From Antennarius striatus (lineage: Eukaryota; Chordata; Actinopteri; Lophiiformes; Antennariidae), in NCBI RefSeq assembly GCF_040054535.1, contig NC_090791.1, forward strand, positions 16,703,827 to 16,767,826: a DNA stretch of 64,000 bases, written 5' to 3'. A model generated the notes under the pieces. It ran no database searches and was not told where the DNA came from. It saw nothing but the letters and a program-made list of their open reading frames with translations. Position numbers and translations under genes: made by a program. Positions 11,511 to 22,705 of the stretch are shown here, in pieces. Position 1 is the stretch's first letter; each line of letters opens with the position of its first letter.

Positions 11511-12179
11511 TTCCTGAACCTCTCTCCTCCTCTTTCCTCCTCCTCCTCCTCCTCCTAAGACGTCCTGTGTTTAAGATTGGTGTGAAATTTACTGCACACC
11601 TGCCTCTGAGACAAATTCAAACGTACCAAATCAAACAACCTGCTTCAGCAGCTTTATTCTGGAAACACTGGATGCTACTTTCAAAGTGTGTGAAATAAAA
11701 ATTCTGGTATTCTAGGTGAGCTTCAACAAACCTTGGATTATTTCTAGTCTCCCGCACCTCCCCTCAGAGAGAACCTGCTTGACCTCCTTTCCTCCTGCCC
11801 AAGGAACCAGCAGGTTCCACCGGAGCAGACATCCTCCTCGTCCACTCGGCAGCCATAGGTCGCTCATCCGCGCTCCTGGAGGCGATCCACAGCCAAACCA
11901 CACCGTGGGGGTGGGCTCCATGCTGCCTCATCCTGTCCGCTACTTGTGACCTTTCCGTGCCTTCCACCCCTCCACACCCCCTCCGTTATTCCAGACGCGC
12001 AGCGCCCACAGGCTGCTGGGTGACCGCGTCTTTACGCAGCCGCGTCGGCTCAAGGACAAGCGGAGCCGCGGATTAACCGCAGCCCCGGGGAAGGCAGCGA
12101 TCAGCGGCTCCGATGCAGGAGCGAAAACACGACCCACGGTGGACACACTCCCCCCTGGTCCACGGTCCACGTCACGGGC

Positions 12180-12760
12180 AGGAGGAATAAACCCCTAATC
12201 CCTGCTGCCGCGGTGACATTCATCTATGTGCATGTACAGCTGGGGGAGACCCCCCACCACCCGCTCGACATTTTATGCCCCCCCATGATCGTGTTTTCTT
12301 ATTTTTTCGCGGACATGGTTATTATCATCGATAGAATTTAAATGATGCGTTTCTTACCCGGGCCGCCATCTTCACGTTTGCGGTGGATGAGGGCTGCTGC
12401 TCGGGTCAGTGAGGCATAGGACGGCGGGGGGACGGTGAGCGGAAGGCTCGGCGGCTGATGCGGTTATAAGCCGCGGTGCGCCTCGCTCTGATTGGGTGGT
12501 TCAAGCGGAAGCGTGGCGATTAGCTCGCGTGAGAACGAGGAGGATCTCCGTGAACGTCTGCCGTGCCAGAGCGGTCACGTGTCAGATGGACTAGCGCGAG
12601 CGTAACAGAGACGATATGTGGCTCGATCTGAGGGGCCGGCCCCGGATGATGGCCGCTATCGACACGTTAACGGGTCACGTGACGGCTGGAACGACGATAC
12701 CGATGCAGCTTCAGGCTACTTTAAGTCCTGCTCGGAAATTGTAAGTTTTGGTTTGTAGAT
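12180..12760 (-). promoter_or_regulatory. CpG-rich promoter with E-boxes and CCAAT box
   Basis: This is a GC- and CpG-rich block in otherwise AT-rich DNA. Upstream of the minus-strand start codon at 12369 there is an inverted CCAAT box (ATTGG at 12491-12495, about 125 bp upstream). There are also two CACGTG E-boxes: GTCACGTGTC at 12574-12583 and the perfect palindrome GTCACGTGAC at 12674-12683. GTCACGTGAC is the CLEAR-type site bound by TFEB/TFE3 and also by USF. The orientation is inferred from the start codon and donor on the minus strand. Confidence 0.6.
12358..12369 (-). CDS. Probable first coding exon of an unidentified gene
   Basis: On the minus strand GTGAAGATGGCGGCCCGG is followed at once by GTAAGAA, a strong splice donor. 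The start codon (12369-12367) has a good context (GAAGATGG), and the GATGGCGGC sequence is typical of CpG-island genes. The exon encodes only M-A-A-R in phase 0. Later exons should lie at lower coordinates or beyond the left edge, but I found no convincing acceptor plus conserved coding sequence in 1-12,300. The gene is therefore unnamed. The alternative is that this is a non-coding CpG-island transcript with a chance ATG. Confidence 0.4.
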
Positions 12761-12900
12761 TTCTCTTTGCTTCAGCACCACGGACAGCGCTCCAGCCAGC
12801 CAACTGTTTCCTCCGCAGTGACGAACAGCACCGCAGCCCCGCCCACCCGGGCTGTCCCAGTAGCAAATCGAGCACCCCAGACGAATGGAAAGTGGATCTT

Positions 12901-14820
12901 TTACTACTGCAGTTACTACAGTAGTTACTACAGCAGTTACTACAGTAGTTACTACAGCAGTTACTACAGTAGTTACTAGAGTAGTTACTACAGCAGTTAC
13001 TACAGTGGCTACTACTGCAGTTACTACAGTAGTTACTACAGTAGTTACTACAGTAGTTACTACAGTAGTTACTACAGCAGTTACTACAGTAGTTACTACA
13101 GCAGTTACTACAGCAGTTACTACAGTGGCTACTACTGCAGTTACTACAGTATTTACTACAGTAGTTACTACAGCAGTTACTACTGCAGTTACTACAGTAG
13201 TTACTACAGTAGTTACTACAGCAGTTACTACAGCAGTTACTACAGTGGCTACTACTGCAGTTACTACAGTATTTACTACAGTAGTTACTACAGCAGTTAC
13301 TACTGCAGTTACTACAGTAGTTACTACAGTAGTTACTACAGCAGTTACTACAGCAGTTACTACAGTGGCTACTACTGCAGTTACTACAGTATTTACTACA
13401 GTAGTTACTACAGCAGTTACTACTGCAGTTACTACAGTAGTTACTACAGTAGTTACTACAGCAGTTACTACAGCAGTTACTACAGTGGCTACTACTGCAG
13501 TTACTACAGTATTTACTACAGTAGTTACTACAGCAGTTACTACTGCAGTTACTACAGTAGTTACTACAGTAGTTACTACAGCAGTTACTACAGCAGTTAC
13601 TACAGTGGCTACTACTGCAGTTACTACAGTATTTACTACAGTAGTTACTACAGCAGTTACTACTGCAGTTACTACAGTAGTTACTACAGTAGTTACTACA
13701 GCAGTTACTACAGCAGTTACTACAGTGGCTACTACTGCAGTTACTACAGTATTTACTACAGTAGTTACTACAGCAGTTACTACTGCAGTTACTACAGTAG
13801 TTACTACAGTAGTTACTACAGCAGTTACTACAGCAGTTACTACAGTGGCTACTACTGCAGTTACTACAGTATTTACTACAGTAGTTACTACAGCAGTTAC
13901 TACTGCAGTTACTACAGTAGTTACTACAGTAGTTACTACAGCAGTTACTACAGCAGTTACTACAGTGGCTACTACTGCAGTTACTACAGTATTTACTACA
14001 GTAGTTACTACAGCAGTTACTACTGCAGTTACTACAGTAGTTACTACAGTAGTTACTACAGCAGTTACTACAGCAGTTACTACAGTGGCTACTACTGCAG
14101 TTACTACAGTATTTACTACAGTATTTACTACAGCAGTTACTACTGCAGTTACTACAGTAGTTACTACAGTAGTTACTACAGCAGTTACTACAGTGGCTAC
14201 TACTGCAGTTACTACAGTATTTACTACAGTAGTTACTACAGCAGTTACTACTGCAGTTACTACAGTAGTTACTACAGTAGTTACTACAGCAGTTACTACA
14301 GTGGCTACTACTGCAGTTACTACAGTATTTACTACAGTAGTTACTACAGTAGTTACTACAGTAGTTATAGTAGTTACTACAACAGTTACCACAACCGTTA
14401 CTACAGTAGTTACTACAACAGTTACTACAGTAGTTAATATAGCAGTTACTACAACAGTTACTACAGTAGTTACTACAACAGTTACTACAGTAGTTACTAC
14501 AGTAGTTAATACAGCAGTTACTACAACAGTTACTACAGTAGTTACTACGGTAGTTAATACAGCAGTTACTACAACAGTTACCACAACAGTTACTACAGTA
14601 GTTACTACAGTAGTTAATACAGCAGTTACTACAGTAGTTAATATAGCAGTTACTACAACAGTTACTACAGTAGTTACTACAACAGTTACTACAGTAGTTA
14701 CTACAATAGTTAATACAGTAGTTACTACAGTAGTTACTACAGCAGCTAATACAGCAGTTAATACAGTAGTTTCTACTGTAGTTACTACAGTAGTTACTAC
14801 AGTAGTTACTACTGCAGTAT
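12901..14820. repeat. 12-bp minisatellite with 120-bp higher-order unit
   Basis: About 1.9 kb of a 12-bp unit, TTACTACAGTAG and variants (TTACTACAGCAG, TTACTACTGCAG, TTACTACAGTAT). Between 13141 and 14100 ten 12-mers form a 120-bp block. By eye it recurs identically eight times (starts 13141, 13261, 13381, 13501, 13621, 13741, 13861, 13981). Two 108-bp derivatives at 14101 and 14209 each lack one 12-mer. After 14340 the array changes to a more diverged TTACTACAACAG subtype. The unit contains CTACAGTAG, a near-palindrome. Both strands are open for over 600 codons of Val/Thr/Ala repeats as a by-product of the period. It sits next to a CpG-rich promoter. Confidence 0.95.
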
Positions 14821-14840
14821 TACAGAAAATAAGATTTTGA

Positions 14841-16080
14841 GAATGTCCTAATTTTATAAGAAAACATCTTCATTTGTTGATACATAGATCTATCTAACTC
14901 TCTCTAATGTGTCTATTACAGGTTTTTTACACTCTCCATCAGAGAACTTGTAAAAGTTAAATATTTTTAGCTTCAACAAAAGGTCCGCTCTCCTGTGATA
15001 CCCCACGTAAACAAAAAAAAAACAAAAAACAATTCAGTGGGACTTGGTGGTCTCTGAAAAGTTAGTGATCTGTTGGTGAAAAGTTTGTAATCTGTCTGGG
15101 TCACTGTCATGACCCAGACAGTGTTTAAAATACAAAAATACCAAAATGATCAGCAGTTTACCATCCAAAGGTTGTCTGTCATGATTTTAACCAGTAGCAA
15201 AGAGTCTCTCATTTCTGCATTTTGTCATATATACATACTTAAAGACAGAAATTGTTGATGTAAAATAATTGACAGCAGTATACAGTATAATTTCTTCCAT
15301 ACATGTCATATAAAATTTACTCATGATGCTCAGGTAAATGTCGAACTTGAATCATCAGTGAAGGTGGGAAATACGGTATATGTTTGGAACACTAATCCTT
15401 CACCAATTTAGACGTGTGAAGATGTCAAAGATTTGTTGTACATGGATAGCATATTTCTGTTGAAGGGATTTAGCTCAAAAACACCAATTCTTTAATACTT
15501 ACAGTCAGGTGATTTGAAAATATTCAAAAACCCCATTATATTAAGTTTAATCAACAACATAAAGAAAATTGAACTTTTTGATTTCAGTAATGTTACTTTA
15601 GTACCAGAATATAATGCCTGTTGGTTGGTTAACACTGATGTCACTTCAGAAATTATTTATTTGATTAATTAATTGATTAATTATTTTTGATTATTTAAAT
15701 TATTGCACATGAACACATTTCACAAAATTACATTTTAGTAGCATTTATTATTTCTTGAATGTTTTGTGTAAGTTTATTCCTAAAATTGGTTAAATCTAAA
15801 CAAATTTGTATTTGTCCAAATCTTGCTGCCAAAACTCTTAGCTGAACACATTTTCTTAAACTGCCCTTACAGCAGTTGCTAGAAATGCCCTTATCTGTTT
15901 CCTCATGCCATCATTCCATTCCCTGAGGCTCTACAGATCCAGCTGCTCATTATGGTAGAAGTCCTCACATACCATTTCATCTCTGAATGTAATCCGCTCC
16001 TCTGCAGCTGCAGCAGGTCTCTTTACCAGCTCAGTGCTGCCGTGATGTGGTCAAACATAGAAATGTCTCTTGAGGGCCAT
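14841..16080. other. Intergenic, AT-rich
   Basis: No gene is recognised. It contains a 12-bp-arm hairpin at 15092-15121 and AT-rich stretches such as the ATTAATTAATTGATTAATTA run near 15663-15685. Confidence 0.45.
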
Positions 16081-16089
16081 CTACAGATG

Positions 16090-16725
16090 GGGCAAAATGA
16101 TTCAAACCCCATCAAATAATACGATCAATGTAACAGCTTTTTTTTTTAAAATATACGGTAATGCAAAAGCCTGTTTTTCCTCAGTACCACAGCTTATAAA
16201 TGATTCAACCCCTAAAAGTCTCTCTTGGTCTTAGTAGAGATCCTTTAGCTGCTAACATGATGTACATCCAGGCACCAGCTTCTGAGGAATCTCAGCCCAT
16301 TCCTTATGAACGAACATCTCCTGTTCCTGAATATCCCTGGTTTACCTGCTGCAGACACCTTCTTCAAATCCCACCAGAGACTTTCTGTGGATTCAATCAG
16401 GTGACTGTGACGGCCTGTAGAATGATCCAGGACTTCTTCTGGAACCAAGGTCTGAGGTCTGTTTGAGGTCTGTTTAGGATCGTCATCCTTCGGGAACCTC
16501 CAGCTTCATCTTCCTCACAGATGGAGGTGTTTCTTCTAGGATTTCCTGATGCTTGATGGAATCCATCTGACCTTCTACAGTCTGCTGGTTTCCAAAGCAG
16601 CTCCAGAGCATCACTGAACCACCGCCATGTTTCACTGTAGGTAGAGTGTTCTATACAGCATCAGCTTCATCTTCCTCCTCCATGTACTACAGATAAAAAG
16701 GCCCCCCAAATTACAGATCTGATTC
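16090..16725 (-). mobile_element. Tc1-like transposase remnant
   Basis: In antisense orientation the block contains phrases typical of fish Tc1-like transposase genes read from the wrong strand: CCGCCATGTTTCACTGTAGG (16622-16641), CTTCATCTTCCTC (twice) and GGTTTCCAAAGCAGCTCCAG (16588-16607). Frames are interrupted and no terminal repeats are obvious. Identification is by recall of the family; a decayed autonomous element is the likeliest origin. Confidence 0.5.
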
Positions 16726-19700
16726 ATTTTTCCTCAGAACAGCAGCATTAAACTTCTGTCTGATATGGATGGTCCTAATACGTTTTTTCGGGTGCTTTGG
16801 TCAATAGTGGTGAAGGTTTTAGAGTTCAGACATGAAGTACTGATGTAAACGTAGAGGTTAACAGAACAAAGTTTGGGAATGTTAAAGGTTGAAAGTTGGT
16901 TCAGTGTTTTAATATTTGATTCATAAATGAGGAATGACATTCAGGGGGTTGGTTAATACTGAGACTGCAGTCGTCGGTAAAGGTAACAGTGTGTACTGAA
17001 TGTAATATATCATCTGACTGAGAAAGAAACAATGAACACCAGTCTTGTAAAGTTTTTTTATATAAAGTACCTGTAAGAGATCAAAGTATTGTAATTTCTC
17101 ACATACATGTTCATACATCCACATAGTAACAGACTGCAGCGTCAGCACTCTAGTAACACTAGTAGCCTCGACTTTTGTTCAACAAAGATTCTTCTTTACA
17201 CAACATGAGTCACAAATGAAAAGGAAGAAAATCCATAACACCTTCATCATCATTATAAGCTCCATATTTTACATGTTAGTTTTTGTCTTGTCTGTGTCGC
17301 AAGATAAATTATGGCACAATAATCGTGAGTGGATCCTTTGATGAGAACATGTCCATAATCTCTAACTCCATAAAAAGGTTCGTTTAGGGGATGAGCTTCC
17401 CATCCAGACTTCTTCCTCTCGTTGTTAGCGTCCCTGAACAGCTGGATGGTCCAGAGCAGAAAGACAGACTTATTCATTCCTTTGTTTGCCGTCACTTCAC
17501 TTCATGTCTGTGTAAAACCACCATCTATGTGGTAGTGAGGGGTCAGTCTATAATACTCAGTGTATATGGGGCATCTGTTTTTAGCACAGGATGCTGCATT
17601 TTAATTGAGCAGAAATAGCAGAATTGACTATTGAGCTAAAACCCAAATGTTTATTTAATCAGCTTAACAACTGTAGCCAAACACATCAGACCTGTAGGGC
17701 TTTAAATATACTGACGCTATGTGTAGCTTTCTAGCATTCATAGTAATGTTGAGCAATATATGCTGATTCCAGAACTTAAATTAAAGAATGTACAATTATT
17801 TTTAAAGAAAAATGGGAATCATGAGAGTGATTAACTGTTTAGCTTTAAAGCTAAAAGACGGTATAAGTGCCCCGTGGTGCCACCAGTCCATGTTTCCACG
17901 GGTTTAATGATGCTATTTCTCAGATATTGAGATGTTTGTTTTCAACAAATAATGATCAGATGTTAAATGATCTCACATTGCTCCTCATCACAGCCACAGT
18001 GTCACTATGGACCCGCTCCACGCTGCAATTCAAGAACGACACTGTGTCCATGTCCCACATGCATCGCTTCATAAGGATACTAATGAATTGCCGAGGACAT
18101 GTAATCATGACATACTTACAGTAAGTGCTTTTTAAATGAGGAAGCTGCTGGGAACAGTAATACATCAACCAGAGACAGCATTAAAAAAAAAAAAAGTTTA
18201 GCTACCTAGTTGCAATGTATCAAAGTCTGCAAGAGACAATTGCCAGTCAAAATTAACAAGAGTGTGAGACAGATCGATCACTTCATTTATCACTAGATTC
18301 TGCAAAGGGAGCCTGACAGGTGTAGCTAGAGTCGGCTAAAGATAGAAGGGTTTAGCAAACGGTCAAAGAATCAAAGAATCCATATCTGTCAGCAGAATTC
18401 ATCATAAAGGTCCAACATTCCTACCCTGAATCCGGATGATAGTCCAACTCATTCATGTTTATCACCATGACTTCATTGTCTTATAAGGAGGAAGTGTCAG
18501 CTATACATTCTGTGGTTCATTTACCTCCTTACCCTGCTTCGTACAGTTTGGGTTTTTAGGTACAATTAATTAAAAAAATAAAGAAAAAAAATTATACAGC
18601 AATTTCCTATGGGATGCCGTTCAGAGAAATGCTACTTGTATGATTAAACCCATTAGAAACAGCTCGGAAGAAGGATGCTTTTCTGCCTTGGGTTCACTGT
18701 TCATGTGCATATTTGTTTAATGAGGTCTGCATCGTGGCTACATTAGTTTTATAGCACGGAACCTGCTGCAGCCCAATCTGCTACCTCTGAACAGAAAACA
18801 CAGAATCATGGAGATGCCAGCTCTGGAAACAGATAATATTCTGTTCATTAAAATCCTGTTCCCCCATGTCTACTTCTGAGTGAATAGGAAACCGTTGTCT
18901 AATAATTCATACGTAGCACAGCAGGCCAACAACTTTGTTAATAAATTACAAATTCACTAACAGAATTTTAAACAATCTAGCTTTAGATAACTCCATTGTG
19001 ACACAAAAACGTTCAGTGTATTAAAATCACAATTTGGAATTCCTCAACCAAAGTGACCAAAGTCCTTTTTATGATCTACACCTCTGACAACAACGTCCTG
19101 AAAAAGCTCATTCATGATTCGTTTATAGTCTTTCTTGTTAAGCACTCAGAGGCTTTGAGTTGGCTCGTGTTTCTTTGTGTTCCAAGTCTTTTTTGAACGA
19201 TATGGCACAAACGTTCTGCCCCTGCTATGGAAGGCAAAGCTTTTCTTAAAGTCATGAACAGTTTGTTGGCTATACATAGACTCAGTGATGTGACATCATC
19301 AAAGAACGCAATCTTTGAGGTGTGATGATTTTTCAGATGACGTTTAGTTGTACAAATTCAAATTTCAAAGTTGTTGTTTTTTGTAATCTTAAGGCCCAAG
19401 AAATAACATTAAATAAGACTGGAGGAAGCAAATACACATTTCCCAAAGAAACCCAAAACAGTATGTTGCTTTCCTCCCAACAATATATGTCAATCATAAC
19501 CTGTTTATCATGATACTTGTGTCATCATGTTACCGGTGCTGAACACATATTTAATTTGAGTAAATATTTAGTCTTTTTAAGTCCCAAAGGTCTTTGAGCG
19601 TAATGGAACCAGGAGCAGCAGATATCAGGGTGATGGTCCACGCTTGGACTTGTCATTGTGTTGATATGTGCAGTACGGGCGAGTATACAACTCTCCTTAA

Positions 19701-20730
19701 CCGATTTCCTTAATGATAGATCCCTTGTGTTGATGTCATATCACTGAGTCTAGCTTTACCAGTTGGCATGATAACCATTCAGTCTCTTTGTTAACATGTG
19801 GCGTGGTGTGCCCAACAGAAAACAGCATGCTCGCAAACCTATAGAAGCACACATGCATGTCAAACAGCTTGATGAGGAAGTAAACCAAGGGCTCAGCGGA
19901 CCCGACAGTCTCATCAGGACCAACTGGACCAGAACAGACCGGACCGGTCCAGACTGGACAGCAGGAGATGGACAGAGAGAGAGAGTTGTGTTGTTTTTAG
20001 TTTGTTACTATGGTGAAGGTGAGCGGAGGGGAGGACGACAAGAAAAGTTTCCTTTCCACTTGAAACCTCCGCCCCATCTTGACAGAACTGTAATTTGCTC
20101 TGAACAGATGAGTGCTGCCATTGGTTGAGACTGATCACATGATGTGCTGCCTGAACACGCCTCTCCATCAGTCATTGATACAGTATAATGTTTAATTCTC
20201 TCTTTCATTCTTTCTTTCTCATTCAGGTAAGCACCATTGTGGACTGCAGGAAAAAGTGTCTAGGAGAAGTTAGGAAAGATAATCGACCTCGAAGGGTAAA
20301 TATTGCATTTTTCCCATATTTTTGTATATATGTAAACATTTTTCATGAGTATTAGACTAAAATTTCTTCATCTGCACCCGATTGGATTAGCACTCCATAC
20401 TACCAATCTCTCAAATCAAAGGTTAGACTGAATTAAAAGCAAATGCTCACTTAAAAATACAGTACATTATGTAGGGTGCTAACTTTCTACTACAGTGCAA
20501 TTATTCTGACTGACACACTTGCAGACCAATTGTAATATGGTTGATTCCAGCTCATGTGTTGTGGTGAAACTTAATGCAGCCAGTATTGGTGAGTGCGATG
20601 AGCTTAAGCAGGAACAATCGGAATGAGGTAAAGAGGAGTTGGCGATAAGCAGGTGATCGGGCGCAGCGACATACGAAGTGACTTCATGCAAGGTGGTTCT
20701 AGTCTTTCATCGCCCTGACATTTTCAGGAT
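16726..20730. other. Intergenic, nothing recognised
   Basis: No convincing exon, RNA gene or named element. Open frames are under 115 codons without conserved motifs. The 19796-20128 frame is low in family resemblance and has no splice context. Confidence 0.4.
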
Positions 20731-20735
20731 GCCGT

Positions 20736-20736
<1 letters not shown>

Positions 20737-20816
<80 letters not shown>
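20737..20816. repeat. (CA)n microsatellite
   Basis: A pure CA tract of about 80 bp. Confidence 0.95.
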
Positions 20817-20819
<3 letters not shown>

Positions 20820-21221
20820 CCAGCGTTCTATTTATGATCTGTGTTGTCTGGCGTTTCTAAACCCATTCACTTGAATGAATGGTCAATCGGAGTCATTACC
20901 CGACGAGTGGCCGGTCAATCAGGTCCAATCCGAGTCAAATAATGAGACTCTAACCAAGATTTTACTCGGAATAAAAAAGGCCTCGAGGTAATTTTGTGCC
21001 ATCGGTTGAGGCAAAGCAGTTCTTTCCCTCTGTCAGAGTTTCTGTGGCTCATTACCAACTAAATGCATTTGTATTCTCTTTTTACGCTCGGGCTCTTTGT
21101 TCTGCAAACAGGAAATTTGATTAATGATAAGCCAGTAGAGACGCCAGACAACAGCACAGCTCCAAGGTATCTCTACTCTACAATACATTAGTTCAGCCAA
21201 CCTCTTCACTCCATCAACTTT

Positions 21222-21327
21222 TCCATCCATCCATCCATCCATCCATCCAACCAACCATCCTTCCTTCCTTCCTTCCTTCCTTCCTTCCTTCCTTCCTTCC
21301 TTCCTTCCTTCCTTCCTTCCTCCCTCC
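21222..21327 (-). repeat. (GGAA)15 and (GGAT)n array in the cdk5r1 3' UTR
   Basis: On the plus strand this is a TCCA/ATCC run (about 21224-21248) followed by 15 perfect TTCC units (21261-21320). In the sense of cdk5r1 it reads GGAGGGA(GGAA)15 then GGAT repeats, starting about 10 nt after the stop codon, so it should lie in the transcript's 3' UTR. It is a purine-only strand over at least 60 nt. Confidence 0.85.
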
Positions 21328-21336
21328 AGCTCCATC

Positions 21337-22460
21337 TTATCGGTCGAGACCTATGAGGAGTTTGGTCTTCTCCTCCTCTTTCTTGCTCTCATTCTTCAGA
21401 TCAGCAAACACCTGGGTGAAGAAGTGCGGGTCGGTGTTGATCTGGAGCATCTTGCCGCTCATGCGGTTGATGATCTCCAAGCAGCGGTCCCAGAAGGCGT
21501 CCTTCTCCGCCTCGACCAGGAAGGGCTTCAGCGGGTAGGAGATCTCGTTGCCCATGTAGGAGTAGGATAGATAGAGACAGGTGAGTAGCGAGGCCTGCAG
21601 CTCTCGCTCCGAGGCCACCTCAGATGAGACCACGTCACGACACAGCATGTAGAGGAAGACCACGTTGGCCGGGGTGATGAAGCCCTGATCCTGCCAGCCC
21701 TGTAGAAGGAGGGAGCGGTCCACGCTGCGCAGCCACAAGACCGGATCTGTCGGGGACAGACGCTTCAGTCGGTAACACCGGCGGCACAGGAACTCGCCCA
21801 GGCTGCGCATCAGTTCGCTGGTGGAGGCCTGAGTTAGAAAGGGGACAAGGAGACAGAGTTGGTGAAACAATCAGCAATGATTTGTTGGAATTAACTTTCT
21901 TGTCATCAAGCAAACGACCGAATCCAAAGCAGGACTGGGGTTACCTGAACGATGACACGTTTTGGTGTTCCAGTTGTAGTGGACGACTGGATTCCAGAAC
22001 CTGTCAGCGAATTCTTTTTAGCAGCGACCGTCACTACATTAGCCAGGGTCTTGGAGGTGGGCAGCTGGGAGGAGGTAGTGGTTCCGGTGGCCAGGGAGTC
22101 CTGGTTTGACGAGTAAGATGACAGGTTAGCGCAGGACTGAGACTTCTTCAGCCGCAGGCTGTTGGAGGCTGAGTTGGCCATGGCGGTGGCGTGTCCATCC
22201 AGAGGGCTTCCTTTCCCGCCTTCCCCGGCCTCTGACTGCAGCTTCTTGGAGCCCTTTCTCTTCGCGGATACGGCCACGATGCGTTTCCATGGCAACACGT
22301 TGATGATCGAGGGGCGTTTGAGGGACTTTGCGGCCGCCGAAGCCGCATCCTTTGCATTCTTGCTGTTCTGGACGGCGGTGTAGTGGCCCACCGTAGCGGG
22401 GCCATCCTCAAAGAGTACCGCCTTGCGGTAACTGGGGGACAGCGACAGCACCGTACCCAT
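21337..22460 (-). CDS. cdk5r1: Cyclin-dependent kinase 5 activator 1 (p35)
   Basis: Two coding exons, 22460-21945 (172 codons) and 21828-21337 (163 codons plus TAA), give 335 aa. The 116-bp intron (21944-21829) is GT-AG, phase 0, between VIVQ and ASTS. p35 binds and activates CDK5 in neurons. [10 protein letters not shown] carries the Gly2 N-myristoylation site and Ser8-Pro; [20 protein letters not shown] is the basic p10 region; GTPKR (Thr165-Pro) matches the human Thr138 site. The cyclin-fold domain, about residues 173-320, includes [54 protein letters not shown] and [15 protein letters not shown]. It is closer to CDK5R1 than to CDK5R2, which lacks the [10 protein letters not shown] segment. 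Human p35 is 307 aa; the extra length is linker (AASAAAKS and 80-165). Which teleost paralogue (a or b) is not decided. Confidence 0.93.
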
Positions 22461-22607
22461 GATGCCTTGCAGGAGGACAGCGGGCCACAGGAAGGGGAAG
22501 GAGTGTGGAGCAGGGGGCTAAACGCTGGTTGATCGGTGCAGACAAAGACCTCTGAGAGGACCAAAGTCTCTCACTGTTGGAGTTCAACCTGTTGGCAAAG
22601 CAAGTGA

Positions 22608-22705
22608 ATCAGAGTCAGAATCAGAATCAGAATCAGAATCAGAATCAGAATCAGAATCAGAATCAGAACCCGTTTTTAACCCCCTGAAGGGGAAATTGCT
22701 TTGGA
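22608..22705. repeat. (TCAGAA)n hexanucleotide plus repeat tail
   Basis: About nine tandem AATCAG/GAATCA units (22612-22666) run into CCCCTGAAGGGGAAATTGC (22680-22698), a phrase I recall from the tails of fish SINE/LINE copies. It lies upstream of the cdk5r1 start, in its 5' UTR or 5' intron. Confidence 0.7.

Noticed and set aside
12716-14840. Two very long opposite-strand open frames (622 and 651 codons) of Val/Thr/Ala repeats
   Set aside because: They come from the 12-bp period of the minisatellite, a multiple of three with no stop in the frame on either strand. There is no other protein feature or start context.
19796-20128. A 110-codon frame with a Thr/Asp-rich GPDWTA region
   Set aside because: It is a single frame with no conserved domain, no promoter and no splice continuation. 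Its composition reflects a local repeat-like GACCGGAC tract.
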